This document shows positions 9,825 through 19,531 of a stretch of DNA of 64,000 nt, one piece after another (position 1 is the first letter of the stretch; every line of letters begins with the position of its first letter). The position numbers and the translations under genes are program-made. The notes below the pieces were generated by a model. It did not search any database. It had not been told where the DNA came from and saw nothing but the letters and a program-made list of their open reading frames with translations. Origin of the DNA: JAMXLO01 sp963776505 (GTDB lineage: Bacteria; Pseudomonadota; Alphaproteobacteria; Acetobacterales; Acetobacteraceae); the NCBI GenBank assembly GCA_963776505.1, contig CAVZNH010000015.1:1-64000 (forward strand), read 5' to 3'.

Positions 9825-10316
9825 CTAATGCGTGCCGGCCAACACAGCGTCACGGCACCGCGGCAAATCGAACAGGGATGACGGGTCAATCGGAAACCCA
9901 TCGTGCAGCATGCCAAAGTAGAGATGGGCGCCGAACGTCAGACCGCTGTGGCCGACAACGCCCAAGAATTCGCCGGCCGCGATTGGTGTCCCGGCAGCAA
10001 GCACCTTGGTAGAGACAGAACCGAGATGACTGTAGATACCAACGAACCCTTTGTGCTGGACTAGGACTTCAAGGCCGCCTGGGCCGTTCTGCTGCACCTT
10101 CATGACAGTGCCCGCCCCGATTGCCCATACCGGCGAGCCTTCGGACGCAGGGAAGTCGAGGCCGGGATGAAAGATGCCGGCTTCCGGATGATCGCGAATG
10201 GTGCGCGGCCCGAATGGCGACGAGATGCAAGTCGCATCCACCGGCTTGAACAGATACCCTTGTGCCATTGCGCTATTCGCCCAGAAGGCCAAGGCGGCGA
10301 TCGCAAGCCGGTACAT
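9825..10316 (-). CDS. M23-family (LytM-like) protein, probably secreted
   Basis: This 163-residue protein begins with a Sec signal peptide (MYRLAIAALAFWANSAMAQG, cleavage after AMA). The rest is one LytM/M23 domain with SPFGPRTIRDHP, FHPGLDFPA (the HxxxD zinc ligands), GAGTVMKV, VLVQHKGFVGIYSHL and GLTFGAHLYFGML. In active M23 peptidases the last motif is HLHF, with the second His binding zinc. Here it reads HLYF, so one key residue is replaced. Such degenerate LytM proteins can act as amidase activators instead of endopeptidases. The start is set by the signal peptide. It lies 37 bases upstream of the FAD-linked oxidase gene, possibly co-transcribed. Confidence 0.85.
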   Translation of the reverse strand: MYRLAIAALAFWANSAMAQGYLFKPVDATCISSPFGPRTIRDHPEAGIFHPGLDFPASEGSPVWAIGAGTVMKVQQNGPGGLEVLVQHKGFVGIYSHLGSVSTKVLAAGTPIAAGEFLGVVGHSGLTFGAHLYFGMLHDGFPIDPSSLFDLPRCRDAVLAGTH

Positions 10317-11058
10317 TACGCTTCCCTAGCGGAGTTGCGGATCGATCTCAACCTCTAAATAGGGTGCTGTGCTATCGTCAGAGCGTCGGCCCCTGGGCTA
10401 TCGACGCCGACTACTTGGCTTGGGGGTAATAGACCCGGGGAGCCCCCGCAACTGTCCCGCCAACCGCCCTGACCAGGGCGTCATCGGGCTGGTAGTGGCA
10501 CGCGGCCAGCTTGTTTGTGTGATGGAAGACTGCGGCAAGCGCGTCCCGCCCCGGACTGTTGCTCGGGCGCCCGACGATCAGGGCGTCACCGCGGGGTGTT
10601 TGCCAACGGCACCGGCCGGTCCGGACGGTGTCGGTTGTTGCTTGAGGGGGGACGGCGTATTTTGGGAATGTAGGCCAGCCCAAGCACTGCGTTCAGCGAT
10701 GCACTTCGTGGCTCAACCTCCGTACGCCCGGCCCGACCTTTGCAGGGGGCATGGCTCTCACGCTTCGCGGGCGAGGTATTGTTCACCTCCGGATCGCCTG
10801 CCAGGGACGCGAAACAATTCCACCACGCCGCGCCGACCCGAAAAGCAGACGTTCATTCATGGGAGATTGCCAACGGCTGTCATCGACCCAACCCCGCCAT
10901 TTGCGACAGGTTGCACAGAGGGGCGCCAGGGCGTCCGGCCACGTGCTGTGTCATTGCTACCCGAAGCGAGCAGCGAAGGTATGGCTTGGTCTAGTCGCAG
11001 CCGTTATCTTGACGCCCAAGTTGCTGCCAATGCCTGGCAGCCGTAAGTGCTCGGATCG
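10317..11058. other. Intergenic region, no gene supported
   Basis: About 740 bases lie between the M23 gene and the SDR fragment. A plus-strand frame is open over much of it, but its composition (many Pro, Arg and Cys) and lack of a ribosome-binding site or known motif argue against a gene. Reverse-strand frames here are likewise unrecognised. Confidence 0.5.
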
Positions 11059-11357
11059 ATGGCTATTCTGCGTTTTGACGGCCGAGCGTGGCGTGACCGC
11101 GTCGTCGTGGTAACCGGCGGCACGTCGGGCATCGGTCGGGAGTTTGCGGTGCGGCTCGCGGGCGAAGGCGCCACAGTGATCGCCTGCGCACGGCGTGAGG
11201 TGGCACTCCGCGAACTCCATACACACTACCCACAGATCGAGGCAATCCGCTGCGACGTCACCGTCCCCCTCGACGTACTGGCGCTTGAAGCCGCCATTCA
11301 GGACCGCTACGGCAGGGTCGATTTCTTGATAAACAATGCAGGGATCATGGAACAGGT
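11059..11357 (+). pseudogene. Short-chain dehydrogenase/reductase, N-terminal fragment
   Basis: About 100 residues of a classical SDR are present. The cofactor motif VVTGGTSGIGREFA lies at about residues 13-26, followed by VIACARRE, CDVT and the NNAG motif (FLINNAGIM). The gene is cut just after NNAG where the IS21-type element begins. The catalytic Ser/Tyr/Lys half is missing and I did not find it beyond the element. The start is ATG with AILRFDGRAW; an ATG 12 bases upstream is also possible. Some residues after GIMEQ come from the insertion sequence. Confidence 0.85.
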
Positions 11358-11361
11358 TGTG

Positions 11362-11418
11362 GATCGGCGTGGGATAGGGACCCCGTTGGCGGGGTGATCG
11401 GCGTCCAAACGGGACCCC
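11362..11418 (+). repeat. Tandem terminal repeats of the IS21 left end
   Basis: There are two 23-bp units, at 11362..11384 and 11396..11418. Each begins gatcggcgt and ends gggacccc, with six differing bases between. Multiple end repeats of this kind are transposase-binding sites in IS21-family elements. Confidence 0.8.
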
Positions 11419-11469
11419 TCTGACGGTGGGGTTCACGTTGGCTCTCGTGAAGACGGGGGCCGGTTTGGG

Positions 11470-11895
11470 ATGTTTGTCGTGGAGACGATTGCGCGGATCC
11501 GGCGGGCGTATTTCGTCCAGGGCAAAGCGATCAAGGCGATCTGCCGGGAACTGCGGGTATCGCGGAAAGTCGTTCGCAAGGTTCTACGTTCGGCAGCAAC
11601 GGAGTTCCGCTACGAGCGTGAGCAGCAACCGATGCCGCGTCTCGGGGCATGGCGAGAGAAGCTGGACGAACTGCTCGCTGCCAATGAGGCCAAGTCGAGC
11701 CGCGAGCGTCTGACGCTGATCCGAGTGTTCGAGGCATTGCGAGAGTTCGGTTACGAAGGTGGCTACGACGCGGTGCGTCGTTATGCCCGTGGCTGGCGGC
11801 GCGAGCAGGTCTCGGCGTTGGCGGATGCCTATGTGCCGCTGAGCTTCGCGCCCGGCGAGGCCTACCAGTTCGACTGGAGCCATGAGTCGTGCTGA
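11470..11895 (+). pseudogene. istA: istA transposase, N-terminal 141 residues
   Basis: The frame starts MFVVETIARIRRAYF and continues with the helix-turn-helix region AIKAICRELRVSRKVVRKVL, typical of IS21 IstA. It reaches EAYQFDWSHES, where IstA normally continues into the DDE core (FDWSHEY...). Here it stops after one more codon. Full IstA is about 500 residues, so the catalytic domain is gone. The lost material ends at an istB tail, showing a single internal deletion. Confidence 0.88.
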
Positions 11896-11928
11896 AACGA
11901 GAGCTGGCGGTTCAAAAACCGCGCCTGA
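11896..11928 (+). pseudogene. istB: istB C-terminal remnant (10 codons)
   Basis: In the frame beginning at 11896 the sequence reads NESWRFKNRA then TGA. This matches the usual C-terminus of IS21 IstB ATPases (a GN-[DE]-S-[WF]-RFK motif). It directly follows the istA fragment, marking the right deletion breakpoint. The call rests on a short motif but fits the element structure. Confidence 0.65.
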
Positions 11929-12060
11929 TCTCCGAGCCCTCGTCGTCCCGCAGCCCGCGCCGCTGGTCCACCACGCGTCCCCTATGCGCTACCGGCACAA
12001 GGCGCTCCACAGGGTCCCTTTTGCACGCCGATCGCGGTCCCACTTCAATGCCGATTGACA

Positions 12061-12739
12061 TCGATCGGCATCGCGATGACCAACATACGCCCGTCTCGGT
12101 GCGAACACGGCCGCAGCAGCCATCGCGGTCGACCTACCCGGAAACCACCGCTCGTTGAACGCTTGCCAGAGCCTGCTTGGCTTCGGGCCAGGTCAAACGC
12201 AGGTTCGCGATATTACCAAGACCCTCCGGCCTGCAGATCTCTATCAGATCGGTGCTCAGGCAGCGGGCATCAATCAACCGCAACACCCATCGCATTCACG
12301 TTCCCCCAGCCGGCTGTCGACCCGACCCATTCGGTGTAAGGACCAATACGACATCGACTGCTGTTATTCGTCAGGTCACCGGCTGCTGCGTCATCCGGCG
12401 ATCTGATTGAACTGGCTTTGAAGGTTAGGACTATCGCCCAGGGCCGGCGAAAACTAGCCTGTTGTAAGCTAGCGGAGAAGCTTGGTTGCTGCCGTTGCTG
12501 TTCGTCTGGGTCCCGATGTTCGCCGACTGAGAGACGCGGGTCGGCAAGTATCAGGGCGAACCCACGGCCCATCCATGCAATCGCCCTGCGCGCCGCGCTC
12601 ATAGATTTCTAGGACGCCGACCGGCCGATGCGATCCCGTGCTACCAGAACTGCTTGATCCACATCGAGTTGCCGTCTATAATTACAGGCAAAGATAAGAA
12701 CTTGGACCAAGGCTTCACAGGGGGAGGATCCCAGTAATC
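12061..12739. other. Intergenic region, no gene seen
   Basis: About 680 bases lie between the IS21 right end and the livG start. No protein similarity was recognised on either strand. The promoter of the downstream transport operon should lie here. The purine-rich ggggagg just before 12728 is the likely livG ribosome-binding site. Confidence 0.55.
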
Positions 12740-13565
12740 ATGGCAGCCGACCGCGTCGGCGTAGCCAGTGTCTCGACCGATCAACCGCTGCTCGCCATCA
12801 TCGGAGTGTCCAAAGTACTTCGGCGGCGTGCGTGCGGTTGAAGACGTGACGGTGTCCATCCGTCGCGGAGAGATCATGTCTGTCATCGGCCCGAACGGCG
12901 CCGGCAAGACCTCCTTGCTCAACATGATTTCGGGATTCTATCGCCCGACCAGCGGCACCATCGCGCTGGAAGGTCGTGACATCACACATTGCCGCCCCTC
13001 GGAGATCGCTGCCCTTGGTGTCGCGCGCACATTCCAGAACATCGCGCTGTTCGCCGGCATGACAGTGCTGGACAACATCATGCTCGGCCGACACGTACAT
13101 ATGCGCGCCGGCGTGTTGTCGTCCTTCGTCTACTGGGGACTTGCCCAGAAGGAAGAATTGGCACATCGCGCCCGTGTCGAGGAACTGATCGACTTCCTGG
13201 AACTGCAGAACATCCGCAAACAGCCATCGGCTGCGCTGCCCTACGGGCTGCGCAAGCGCGTTGAGCTTGGCCGCGCGCTGGCGCTGGAACCCAAGGTGCT
13301 GCTGCTCGACGAGCCGATGGGCGGCATGAACCAGGGCGAGAAGGAGGACATGGCGCGTTACATCCTAGAGGTGAATGCGCAATGGGGCACCACGATCATC
13401 CTGATCGAACATGACATGGCAGTGGTGATGGACATCTCCGACCGCGTCACGGTGCTGGACCGCGGCGGCAAGATCGCCGAGGGCACGCCGGCGGAGGTGC
13501 AGCGCAATCCCGATGTGATCCGCGCCTATCTCGGTACCGGTGGCCGTCAGCAGGAGGCCGCATGA
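12740..13565 (+). CDS. livG: Branched-chain-type ABC importer ATPase, LivG-like (frameshift at 12812)
   Basis: This is a cytoplasmic ATPase of a HAAT-family importer. Walker A is GPNGAGKTSLLNMISG, followed by VARTFQNIALFAGMTVLDN (Q-loop), the signature-like ALPYGLRKRVELGRALA (LSGGQ replaced by LPYGLRK, common in LivG), Walker B VLLLDEPMGGMN and switch LIEHDMAVVMDISD. Translation from ATG 12740 reads to GVSK and then leaves frame in an AAA run (12812-12814). Removing one A gives GVSKYFGGVRAVEDV and 274 residues. A short frame starting at 12768 is the shifted continuation. It overlaps the ligase gene by four bases (ATGA) and opens a six-gene operon. Confidence 0.88.
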
Positions 13566-14713
13566 AGGCTGCCACGACACTGCCGCGGCTGCTTCGTCAT
13601 AACGCCGCAAGTTTCGGCGCGAGACCTGCATTGCGGGAGAAGCGCGGCGGCATCTGGCAGGTTCTCACATGGTCGGACTATGCGGCGCTGGTGTCGCGCA
13701 TTGCCTCCGGTCTCGCCGCGCACGAGTTTGGCCGCGGCGACAGGCTGGCTGTGATCGGTGACAACAGGCCACGTCTCTATGCGGCGATCCTTGCAGGGCA
13801 ATCGCTTGGCGGCGCGGTCGTGCCTCTATGGCCCGATGCTGAACCGGACTTGATCGCGCGGGTGCTGAACCATGCCGGCGTGGCTGTCGTAGTCGCGGAG
13901 GACGGCGAGCAGGTGGAGAAGCTTGTCGCGATCAAGGACTTGGTTCCGGGGCTTCGACTAGTCGTCCAGGCCGCTGCGTATGGCATGCGCCAGATTGAAT
14001 ATGGCTGGCTGAAATCGCTCGAGACTGTTGCCGATGCCGGGATGGGTGTAACTATGCAGTGCGATCCCGATCCCGGCGATCCCGCACTGCTGCATTACGC
14101 CACCGGCTCCGGCGGTGAGGTGCGCGGGGTGACGCTGACGCACGCCGCACTGCTAGCCGCCGCCGAGACATTGGTGGGCACAATAGACGTCAGGCAGACC
14201 GACGAAACGCTCGCCTGGCTGCCGATGGCGTGGTTCGGCGATATGCTCACGTCGCAGGCACTGGCATTGTCTATCGGCTTCGCCTGCAACTGCCCGGAAA
14301 ACCCGGAGACCGCTCGCCGCGATCTGCGTGAGATAGGACCTACCATCCTGGTCGCCCCACCGCGTATCTGGGAGAACACGCTGACCGACATCGAGATGCG
14401 CGCAGCACAGACAAGTGGTTTAAAGGCCGTGCTGTTCGCTGGCTTCCGGGCGATCGCGGAACGCGCCGAACAGCACCGGCAGGCTGGCGAGAATGTTCCG
14501 CGGTTGCTGCAACTGAAACTCGCGCTCGGCGAGGTGCTTGTCTATGCGCCGATGCGCGATCAGATCGGCCTGCGCCGGCTGCGCTGGGCCGACACCTGCG
14601 GTGAACCACTGGCGCCCCGCGTGCTGCATAGTTTGCGTGCGTTCGGCCTCAACCTGAACCAGAGCAAGGGCCTCGAGCCTACCCGTGCTGTCGGGGAACC
14701 GGCGCATGCCTGA
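13562..14713 (+). pseudogene. AMP-forming acyl-CoA ligase, C-terminally truncated
   Basis: The 383 codons correspond to the N-terminal part of long-chain-acyl/aryl-CoA ligases: WSDYAALVSRIASGLAAHE, VIGDNRPRLYAAILAGQSLGG and LVAPPRIWEN. The phosphate-binding motif, usually TSGTTGxPKG, reads ATGSGGEVRGVTLTH, which is weakened. The frame stops shortly after LHSLRAFGLNLNQ, where relatives continue with the YGxTE motif and about 250 more residues including the catalytic Lys. It ends overlapping the livH start. A ligase inside this importer operon, between livG and livH, is a recurrent arrangement that suggests CoA activation of the imported acid. This copy probably cannot adenylate. Confidence 0.8.
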
Positions 14714-15602
14714 ATTCGACCTTGATTTCACGCTGCTGCTGATCTCCAGCGGCCTGATGATCGGCCTGATGTATGCGCTGATCGCGCTGGGCTTCGTGCT
14801 GGTCTACAAGGCGACCGACGCCATCAACTTCGCGCAGGGCGAGTTCGTGATGTTCGCGGCCATCATTGCCGCCGCGGCGATGGGTGCAGCGTTGCCATTC
14901 TGGATTGCGGCCACGATCGCGCTCGTTGGCATGATCGCGTTCTGCTTCGCGCTCGAACGCGTGGTGCTGCGCAAGCTGCTGGGCCGGCCAGTTGTCGCGG
15001 TGATCATGGCGACGATAGGACTTGCCTCGTTGATCAGGGGCGTCGCGACTCTGGTGTTCGGCGCCGGGGTGCGTTCTATCGAACTCCCAGTGGGCGACGA
15101 GCCGCTGTTCCTCGGTCCGATCATGCTGCCGCCGGTGCAGCTTGTCGGCGCCGGTGTCAGCTTGGTGTTCCTTGCCGGATTCACTTGGTTCTTTCTGAAG
15201 ACGCGCATGGGTGTTGCGATGCGTGCTGTCGCGGACAATCAGACGGTGTCGATGGGTATGGGAATCAACGTGCAGCGCTATTTCGCGCTGGCCTGGGTGC
15301 TCACCGGCGTGGTCTCTGCGCTGGGTGGTGTGATCTGGGGCGCGATGCTCGGTGTGGACAACCAGCTGCCGCTGGTGGGGCTGAAGGTATTTCCCGTGGT
15401 GATCCTGGGCGGCCTCGATTCGATCGTGGGGGCTGTGGTTGGCGGCCTTATCGTGGGCGTGGTGGAAGCGCTTGCCGCGGGCTATCTGGATCCCGTGGTG
15501 GGCGGCGGAACCAAGGATTTTGCACCGTACGTGTTGATGATTTTGATGCTGATGGTTCGCCCGTACGGTCTGTTTGGCCGCCGGCGCATCGAGCGCGTGT
15601 GA
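14706..15602 (+). CDS. livH: Branched-chain-type ABC importer permease, LivH-like
   Basis: This 298-residue inner-membrane protein has about eight hydrophobic segments. Characteristic LivH features are LMYALIALGFVLVYKATDAINFAQGEFVM near the N-terminus, the G-rich GVISALGG-type segment (TGVVSALGGVIWGAML) and the C-terminal VVILGGLDSIVGAVVGGLIVGVVEAL, the EAA-like coupling region. The start ATG at 14706 (PEFDLDFTLLL) overlaps the ligase reading frame by eight bases. The stop overlaps the livM start (TGATG), indicating translational coupling. It pairs with LivM to form the translocation channel. Confidence 0.92.
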   Translation: MPEFDLDFTLLLISSGLMIGLMYALIALGFVLVYKATDAINFAQGEFVMFAAIIAAAAMGAALPFWIAATIALVGMIAFCFALERVVLRKLLGRPVVAVIMATIGLASLIRGVATLVFGAGVRSIELPVGDEPLFLGPIMLPPVQLVGAGVSLVFLAGFTWFFLKTRMGVAMRAVADNQTVSMGMGINVQRYFALAWVLTGVVSALGGVIWGAMLGVDNQLPLVGLKVFPVVILGGLDSIVGAVVGGLIVGVVEALAAGYLDPVVGGGTKDFAPYVLMILMLMVRPYGLFGRRRIERV

Positions 15603-16708
15603 TGTTCTACCGCGAAGCCGGCGTGTTCAAGACGTCCTACGCCGCCGACATGGCGCTGATGCCGCTGCCCAACACGCGCTGGGCTGCCGTGGCGTTCGCC
15701 GTGCTGTTCATCGGCATTACGCCCGCCGTCGCTGACGAGTACACGCTCTCGATCCTGAACCTGATCCTGATCGCGGTGGTCGGAGCGATCGGGCTGAACA
15801 TCCTGGTTGGCTATACCGACCAGGTCTCCATTGGCCATGGCGCGTTCATGTCGGTCGGCGCCTATACCGCGGCGCACCTGATCACGAAGCTGCATGCGCC
15901 GTTCTGGGTTTCGGTGCCGGCCGGTGGGCTAATGGCTGCGGCGATCGGCACGGTGGTAGGAATTCCCTCACTGCGCATCAAGGGCCTGTATCTGGCGATT
16001 GCCACACTTGCAGCACAGCTCATCATCGAATGGACGATAAACCACGTACCATGGGTGTCCGGCGGCACGCAGTCAACCATCCAGGTCGGACCGCCCTCGG
16101 TGTTCGGCACGAAGCTGACCAGCGCCTGGCAGATGTACCTGTTCCTGATGTTCTTCGTCATTCTGGCGATGGTCGGCACGCAGAACCTGATCCGCAGCCG
16201 CATAGGCCGCGCCTTCATCGCTATCCGCGACCGGGATATCGCCGCCGAGATCATCGGTATCAACATTTACCACTACAAGCTGTGGGCGTTCGCGATCTCT
16301 TCGTTCTACGCCGGCGTCACCGGTGTTCTGTACACCTACTATCTCGGCATCGCGAACTACGAGCAGTTCCAGCTCGACGTCTCCATCAACTTCCTGGCGA
16401 TGGTGATCATCGGAGGGCTTGGCTCGGCGCTTGGGCCGGTGTTCGGTGCGATCTTCGTCACGCTGCTGCCCATCGTCACGCGCCGCGTGCTTGAATCCGC
16501 GGGAGGTCTGTTTTTCAGCGCCTCCGATTTGTCCGCGGTTATCCCCAGTCTCAGGCTCGCGATCTTCGGCGGGCTGATCATCTTCTTTCTCGTCATGGAG
16601 CCGGAGGGCCTGAACCGGCTGTGGCGCAACATCCGGAATTACTTCCGGATGTGGCCGTTCTCGGTACTGACAGGCGGCAACAAGGGAGAGCCAAGATGCG
16701 ACATCTGA
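15602..16708 (+). CDS. livM: Branched-chain-type ABC importer permease, LivM-like
   Basis: This 368-residue permease has a start that shares bases with the livH stop. The sequence shows LNILVGYTDQVSIGHGAFMSVGAYTAA, the conserved LivM region, GIPSLRIKGLYLAIATLAAQ, and later RAFIAIRDRDIAAEIIGINIYHYKLWAFAISSFYAG, the cytoplasmic coupling loop. GGLGSALGPVFGAIF follows. The C-terminus ends close to, and overlaps, the start of the binding-protein gene by 13 bases. It forms the channel with LivH. Confidence 0.93.
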   Translation: MFYREAGVFKTSYAADMALMPLPNTRWAAVAFAVLFIGITPAVADEYTLSILNLILIAVVGAIGLNILVGYTDQVSIGHGAFMSVGAYTAAHLITKLHAPFWVSVPAGGLMAAAIGTVVGIPSLRIKGLYLAIATLAAQLIIEWTINHVPWVSGGTQSTIQVGPPSVFGTKLTSAWQMYLFLMFFVILAMVGTQNLIRSRIGRAFIAIRDRDIAAEIIGINIYHYKLWAFAISSFYAGVTGVLYTYYLGIANYEQFQLDVSINFLAMVIIGGLGSALGPVFGAIFVTLLPIVTRRVLESAGGLFFSASDLSAVIPSLRLAIFGGLIIFFLVMEPEGLNRLWRNIRNYFRMWPFSVLTGGNKGEPRCDI

Positions 16709-17940
16709 CGGCAGGGACCCTGGCACTCGCAGGGTTTGTGGTGGGTGGTTCGTGGTTCGCTGGTGGCGCGGACGCGCAGCAGAAGGAGATCCTCATCGGC
16801 TCGCAATGTGATCGCACAGGTCCGACGCAGCTTGTCGGTACGATTTTCTGCCCGGCGGTGCAGGACTACGTGAACCTGGTCAATTCGAAGGGCGGCGTTG
16901 ACGGCTATAAGGTCGTGATCAACGAGCTCGACAACAACTACCAAGTTCCGCCGGCGATCGAGGAATATGAACGCCACAAACAACAGGGCATCGTCTCAAC
17001 ACTGATCTGGGGCACACCCCAGGCCCAGGCGCTGAATCCCAGGCTGGAGAAGGACCACATTCCCGGCACGTCGCCAGGCTTCGGCTCCGCCGCTGCGGCG
17101 AACGGTGCGAAGTATCCGTATCTTTTCCCGCTCGCCGCGAGCTATTGGTCACAAGGCGCCGCCGGCATCCAGTTCGTCAAGGACAAGCTGGGCGGCAGTC
17201 TGAAGGGCAAGAAGATCGCCTATCTCTACTACGACAATCCGGCCGGCATTGAACCGCTGCCGATCCTCCAAGAGTTGCAGCAGAACGAGGGCTTCGAGTT
17301 ACGCACGTTTGCCGTGCCGCCGCCCGGCGTGGAGATGAGCGCGCAGATCCTCGACATCGCGCAGCGCTATCGGCCTGACTTCGTGCTCGCGCACCTATTC
17401 GGCCGCGCGCCTTCGGTGATGCTGAAGGGCCTCAAGAGCTCGGGCTATCCAGTGAGCAAGGTGCTGGGGTTCGTATGGGCGTCCTCGGAGGCCGACATCG
17501 CGGCAGCCGGCGGCTGGGGCGTCGCGCAAGGCTACCATACGATGCAGTTCGTCGGCGTCGGCGATGACTACCCTGTTATCCAGGACATCAAGGCTATGTA
17601 CCAGAAGGCCGGCAAGCCGCCGCCAAAGGAGATGGAGACCTCGGTCTACTATAACCGGGGTATCCAGGACGCTGCCGTACATATTGAGGCCCTGCGCAAC
17701 GCCCTGAAGGTCACTGGCGGCAAACCACCGACCGGCGAAGACATGAAGAAGGGTTTCGAGATGATCAAGGACTTCACGCTGGACGGCCTGCTGCCGCCGA
17801 TGGAAGTCACACCGGCCGATCATGAAGGCGGCGGATGGGTGCAGATCTTCCAGGTGAAGGGCGACAAGATGGTCAAGGAGACCGAGTGGTTCCGTGGCTA
17901 TCGGGACTTGGTGCTCAAGTCCGTCAACGCGGCATCGTAG
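16696..17940 (+). CDS. Periplasmic substrate-binding protein, branched-chain/aromatic type
   Basis: This 414-residue protein begins with a Sec signal peptide (MRHLTAGTLALAGFVVGG ... ADAQ). The mature part is a type I periplasmic binding fold: ILIGSQCDRTGPTQLVG, YVNLVNSKGGVDGYKV, and later GKKIAYLYYDNPAG, RPDFVLAHLFGRAPSVMLKGLK. Together with LivG, LivH, LivM and LivF it would deliver the substrate. A gggagag ribosome-binding site lies seven bases before the start. The substrate cannot be derived from sequence. The ligase gene in the operon favours an organic or aromatic acid over an amino acid, which is inference. Confidence 0.9.
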   Translation: MRHLTAGTLALAGFVVGGSWFAGGADAQQKEILIGSQCDRTGPTQLVGTIFCPAVQDYVNLVNSKGGVDGYKVVINELDNNYQVPPAIEEYERHKQQGIVSTLIWGTPQAQALNPRLEKDHIPGTSPGFGSAAAANGAKYPYLFPLAASYWSQGAAGIQFVKDKLGGSLKGKKIAYLYYDNPAGIEPLPILQELQQNEGFELRTFAVPPPGVEMSAQILDIAQRYRPDFVLAHLFGRAPSVMLKGLKSSGYPVSKVLGFVWASSEADIAAAGGWGVAQGYHTMQFVGVGDDYPVIQDIKAMYQKAGKPPPKEMETSVYYNRGIQDAAVHIEALRNALKVTGGKPPTGEDMKKGFEMIKDFTLDGLLPPMEVTPADHEGGGWVQIFQVKGDKMVKETEWFRGYRDLVLKSVNAAS

Positions 17941-18045
17941 CAACTGTCAGTGCGAGAAGCGAAGCGAGAAAATCGTTCCGTGTCAGGTTGATAACTTGAT
18001 GGGGGTTGCTTCGTCGCTGTGCTCCTAACAAGAAAGAGCCACCCC

Positions 18046-18095
18046 TTGCCGACGCGAAGAATGGCGGAATTCCGCGCTCTTTCATTCAAGGGGGT
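18046..18095. promoter_or_regulatory. Dyad-symmetric sequence between binding protein and livF
   Basis: A perfect 12-base palindrome GCGGAATTCCGC (18064..18075) is nested between ccccttg on the left and caagggg on the right. It lies in the only sizeable gap (205 bases) of the importer operon. It could be an operator or an RNA hairpin that lowers livF expression. No run of T follows, so a standard terminator is unlikely. Confidence 0.4.
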
Positions 18096-18145
18096 CAGCC
18101 GAACGGCTGGTGGGAACTCGCAATGACACCGCGGGCAGGGGTCAC

Positions 18146-18937
<792 letters not shown>

Positions 18938-19531
18938 CCCCGCCGGCACTGGGTCGGCTCTCTTCCGATTGGTCCGTCGAGGACTGCCCCACGTTCTTAC
19001 GGCAGCGGGGGCCTGCGGCCAAAAGGCTGTTCTTGCCAAGTCCTGCCGATTGCTCGGCCCAGAAGCGATCATATCAGTGGAATTGACGGATTTGGTTCGG
19101 TTTAACCTGGGCTGTGTCGAGCAATGCCCGTCCTCGGTACACCCGGGCGTCAGATGTTCTCCGGCGAATATCCGTTCCGGGTCGAATTGGGTCATTCCAC
19201 CTCGCGGCGATGAATGAGTCCGTTACGGCGTCCAACGGCTCAGCCGGCGCCATGCGGCCATTCAGAAGGATGCTTGCACCAGGCCTATGCCTAACCAGGG
19301 TTATGTCTTCAATCTCGCGCGTCTCGATGGACCATTCGGACCTCGAATTTTTTTGATATCGCTTCTCGCGCGGTTTCGCGCGATAGTGGCCGGGCACTCT
19401 AGTGGCGGGCCCCCCTGGGACCGCCATCGGGACGCGCCGCCAGATGTGGCCTGATCGTGGGCTGGGCCCGCGAACGTCCTGAACCAAAATAAGCGACCGG
19501 GTTCGCTCGGGCGTGCAGGGAGTGCTCGTTC
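18938..19531. other. Intergenic region with a possible unidentified gene remnant
   Basis: About 590 bases lie between the two transport operons. On the minus strand, phrases such as PAEPLDAVTDSFIAAR and, in another frame, MTQFDPERIFAGEHL look protein-like. They could be pieces of one frameshifted reading frame, but I cannot assign a family. The promoter of the following peptide-transport operon should lie at the right edge. Confidence 0.35.

Larger units (their letters stand above)
11358..12060 (+). mobile_element. IS21-family element with large internal deletion
   Basis: Both ends look intact, but the interior is about 700 bp instead of about 2.5 kb. The left end starts TGTGGATCGGCG and has two 23-bp repeats sharing gatcggcgt and gggacccc (11362..11384 and 11396..11418). 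The right end ends ...GCCGATTGACA and contains matching motifs in inverse orientation (gggtccc, acgccgatcgcggtccc). Inside, the first 140 codons of istA are joined directly to the last codons of istB. No target duplication was found; the flanks differ (gaacaggt versus tcgatcgg). Confidence 0.82.

Noticed and set aside
10420..10480. Possible cobalamin-riboswitch-like core (cgcaactgtcccgcc)
   Set aside because: The B12-box consensus and flanking stems could not be matched, and no B12-related gene follows.
10369..11046. 225-codon plus-strand open frame upstream of the SDR fragment
   Set aside because: Pro/Arg/Cys-rich composition, no ribosome-binding site and no recognisable motif.
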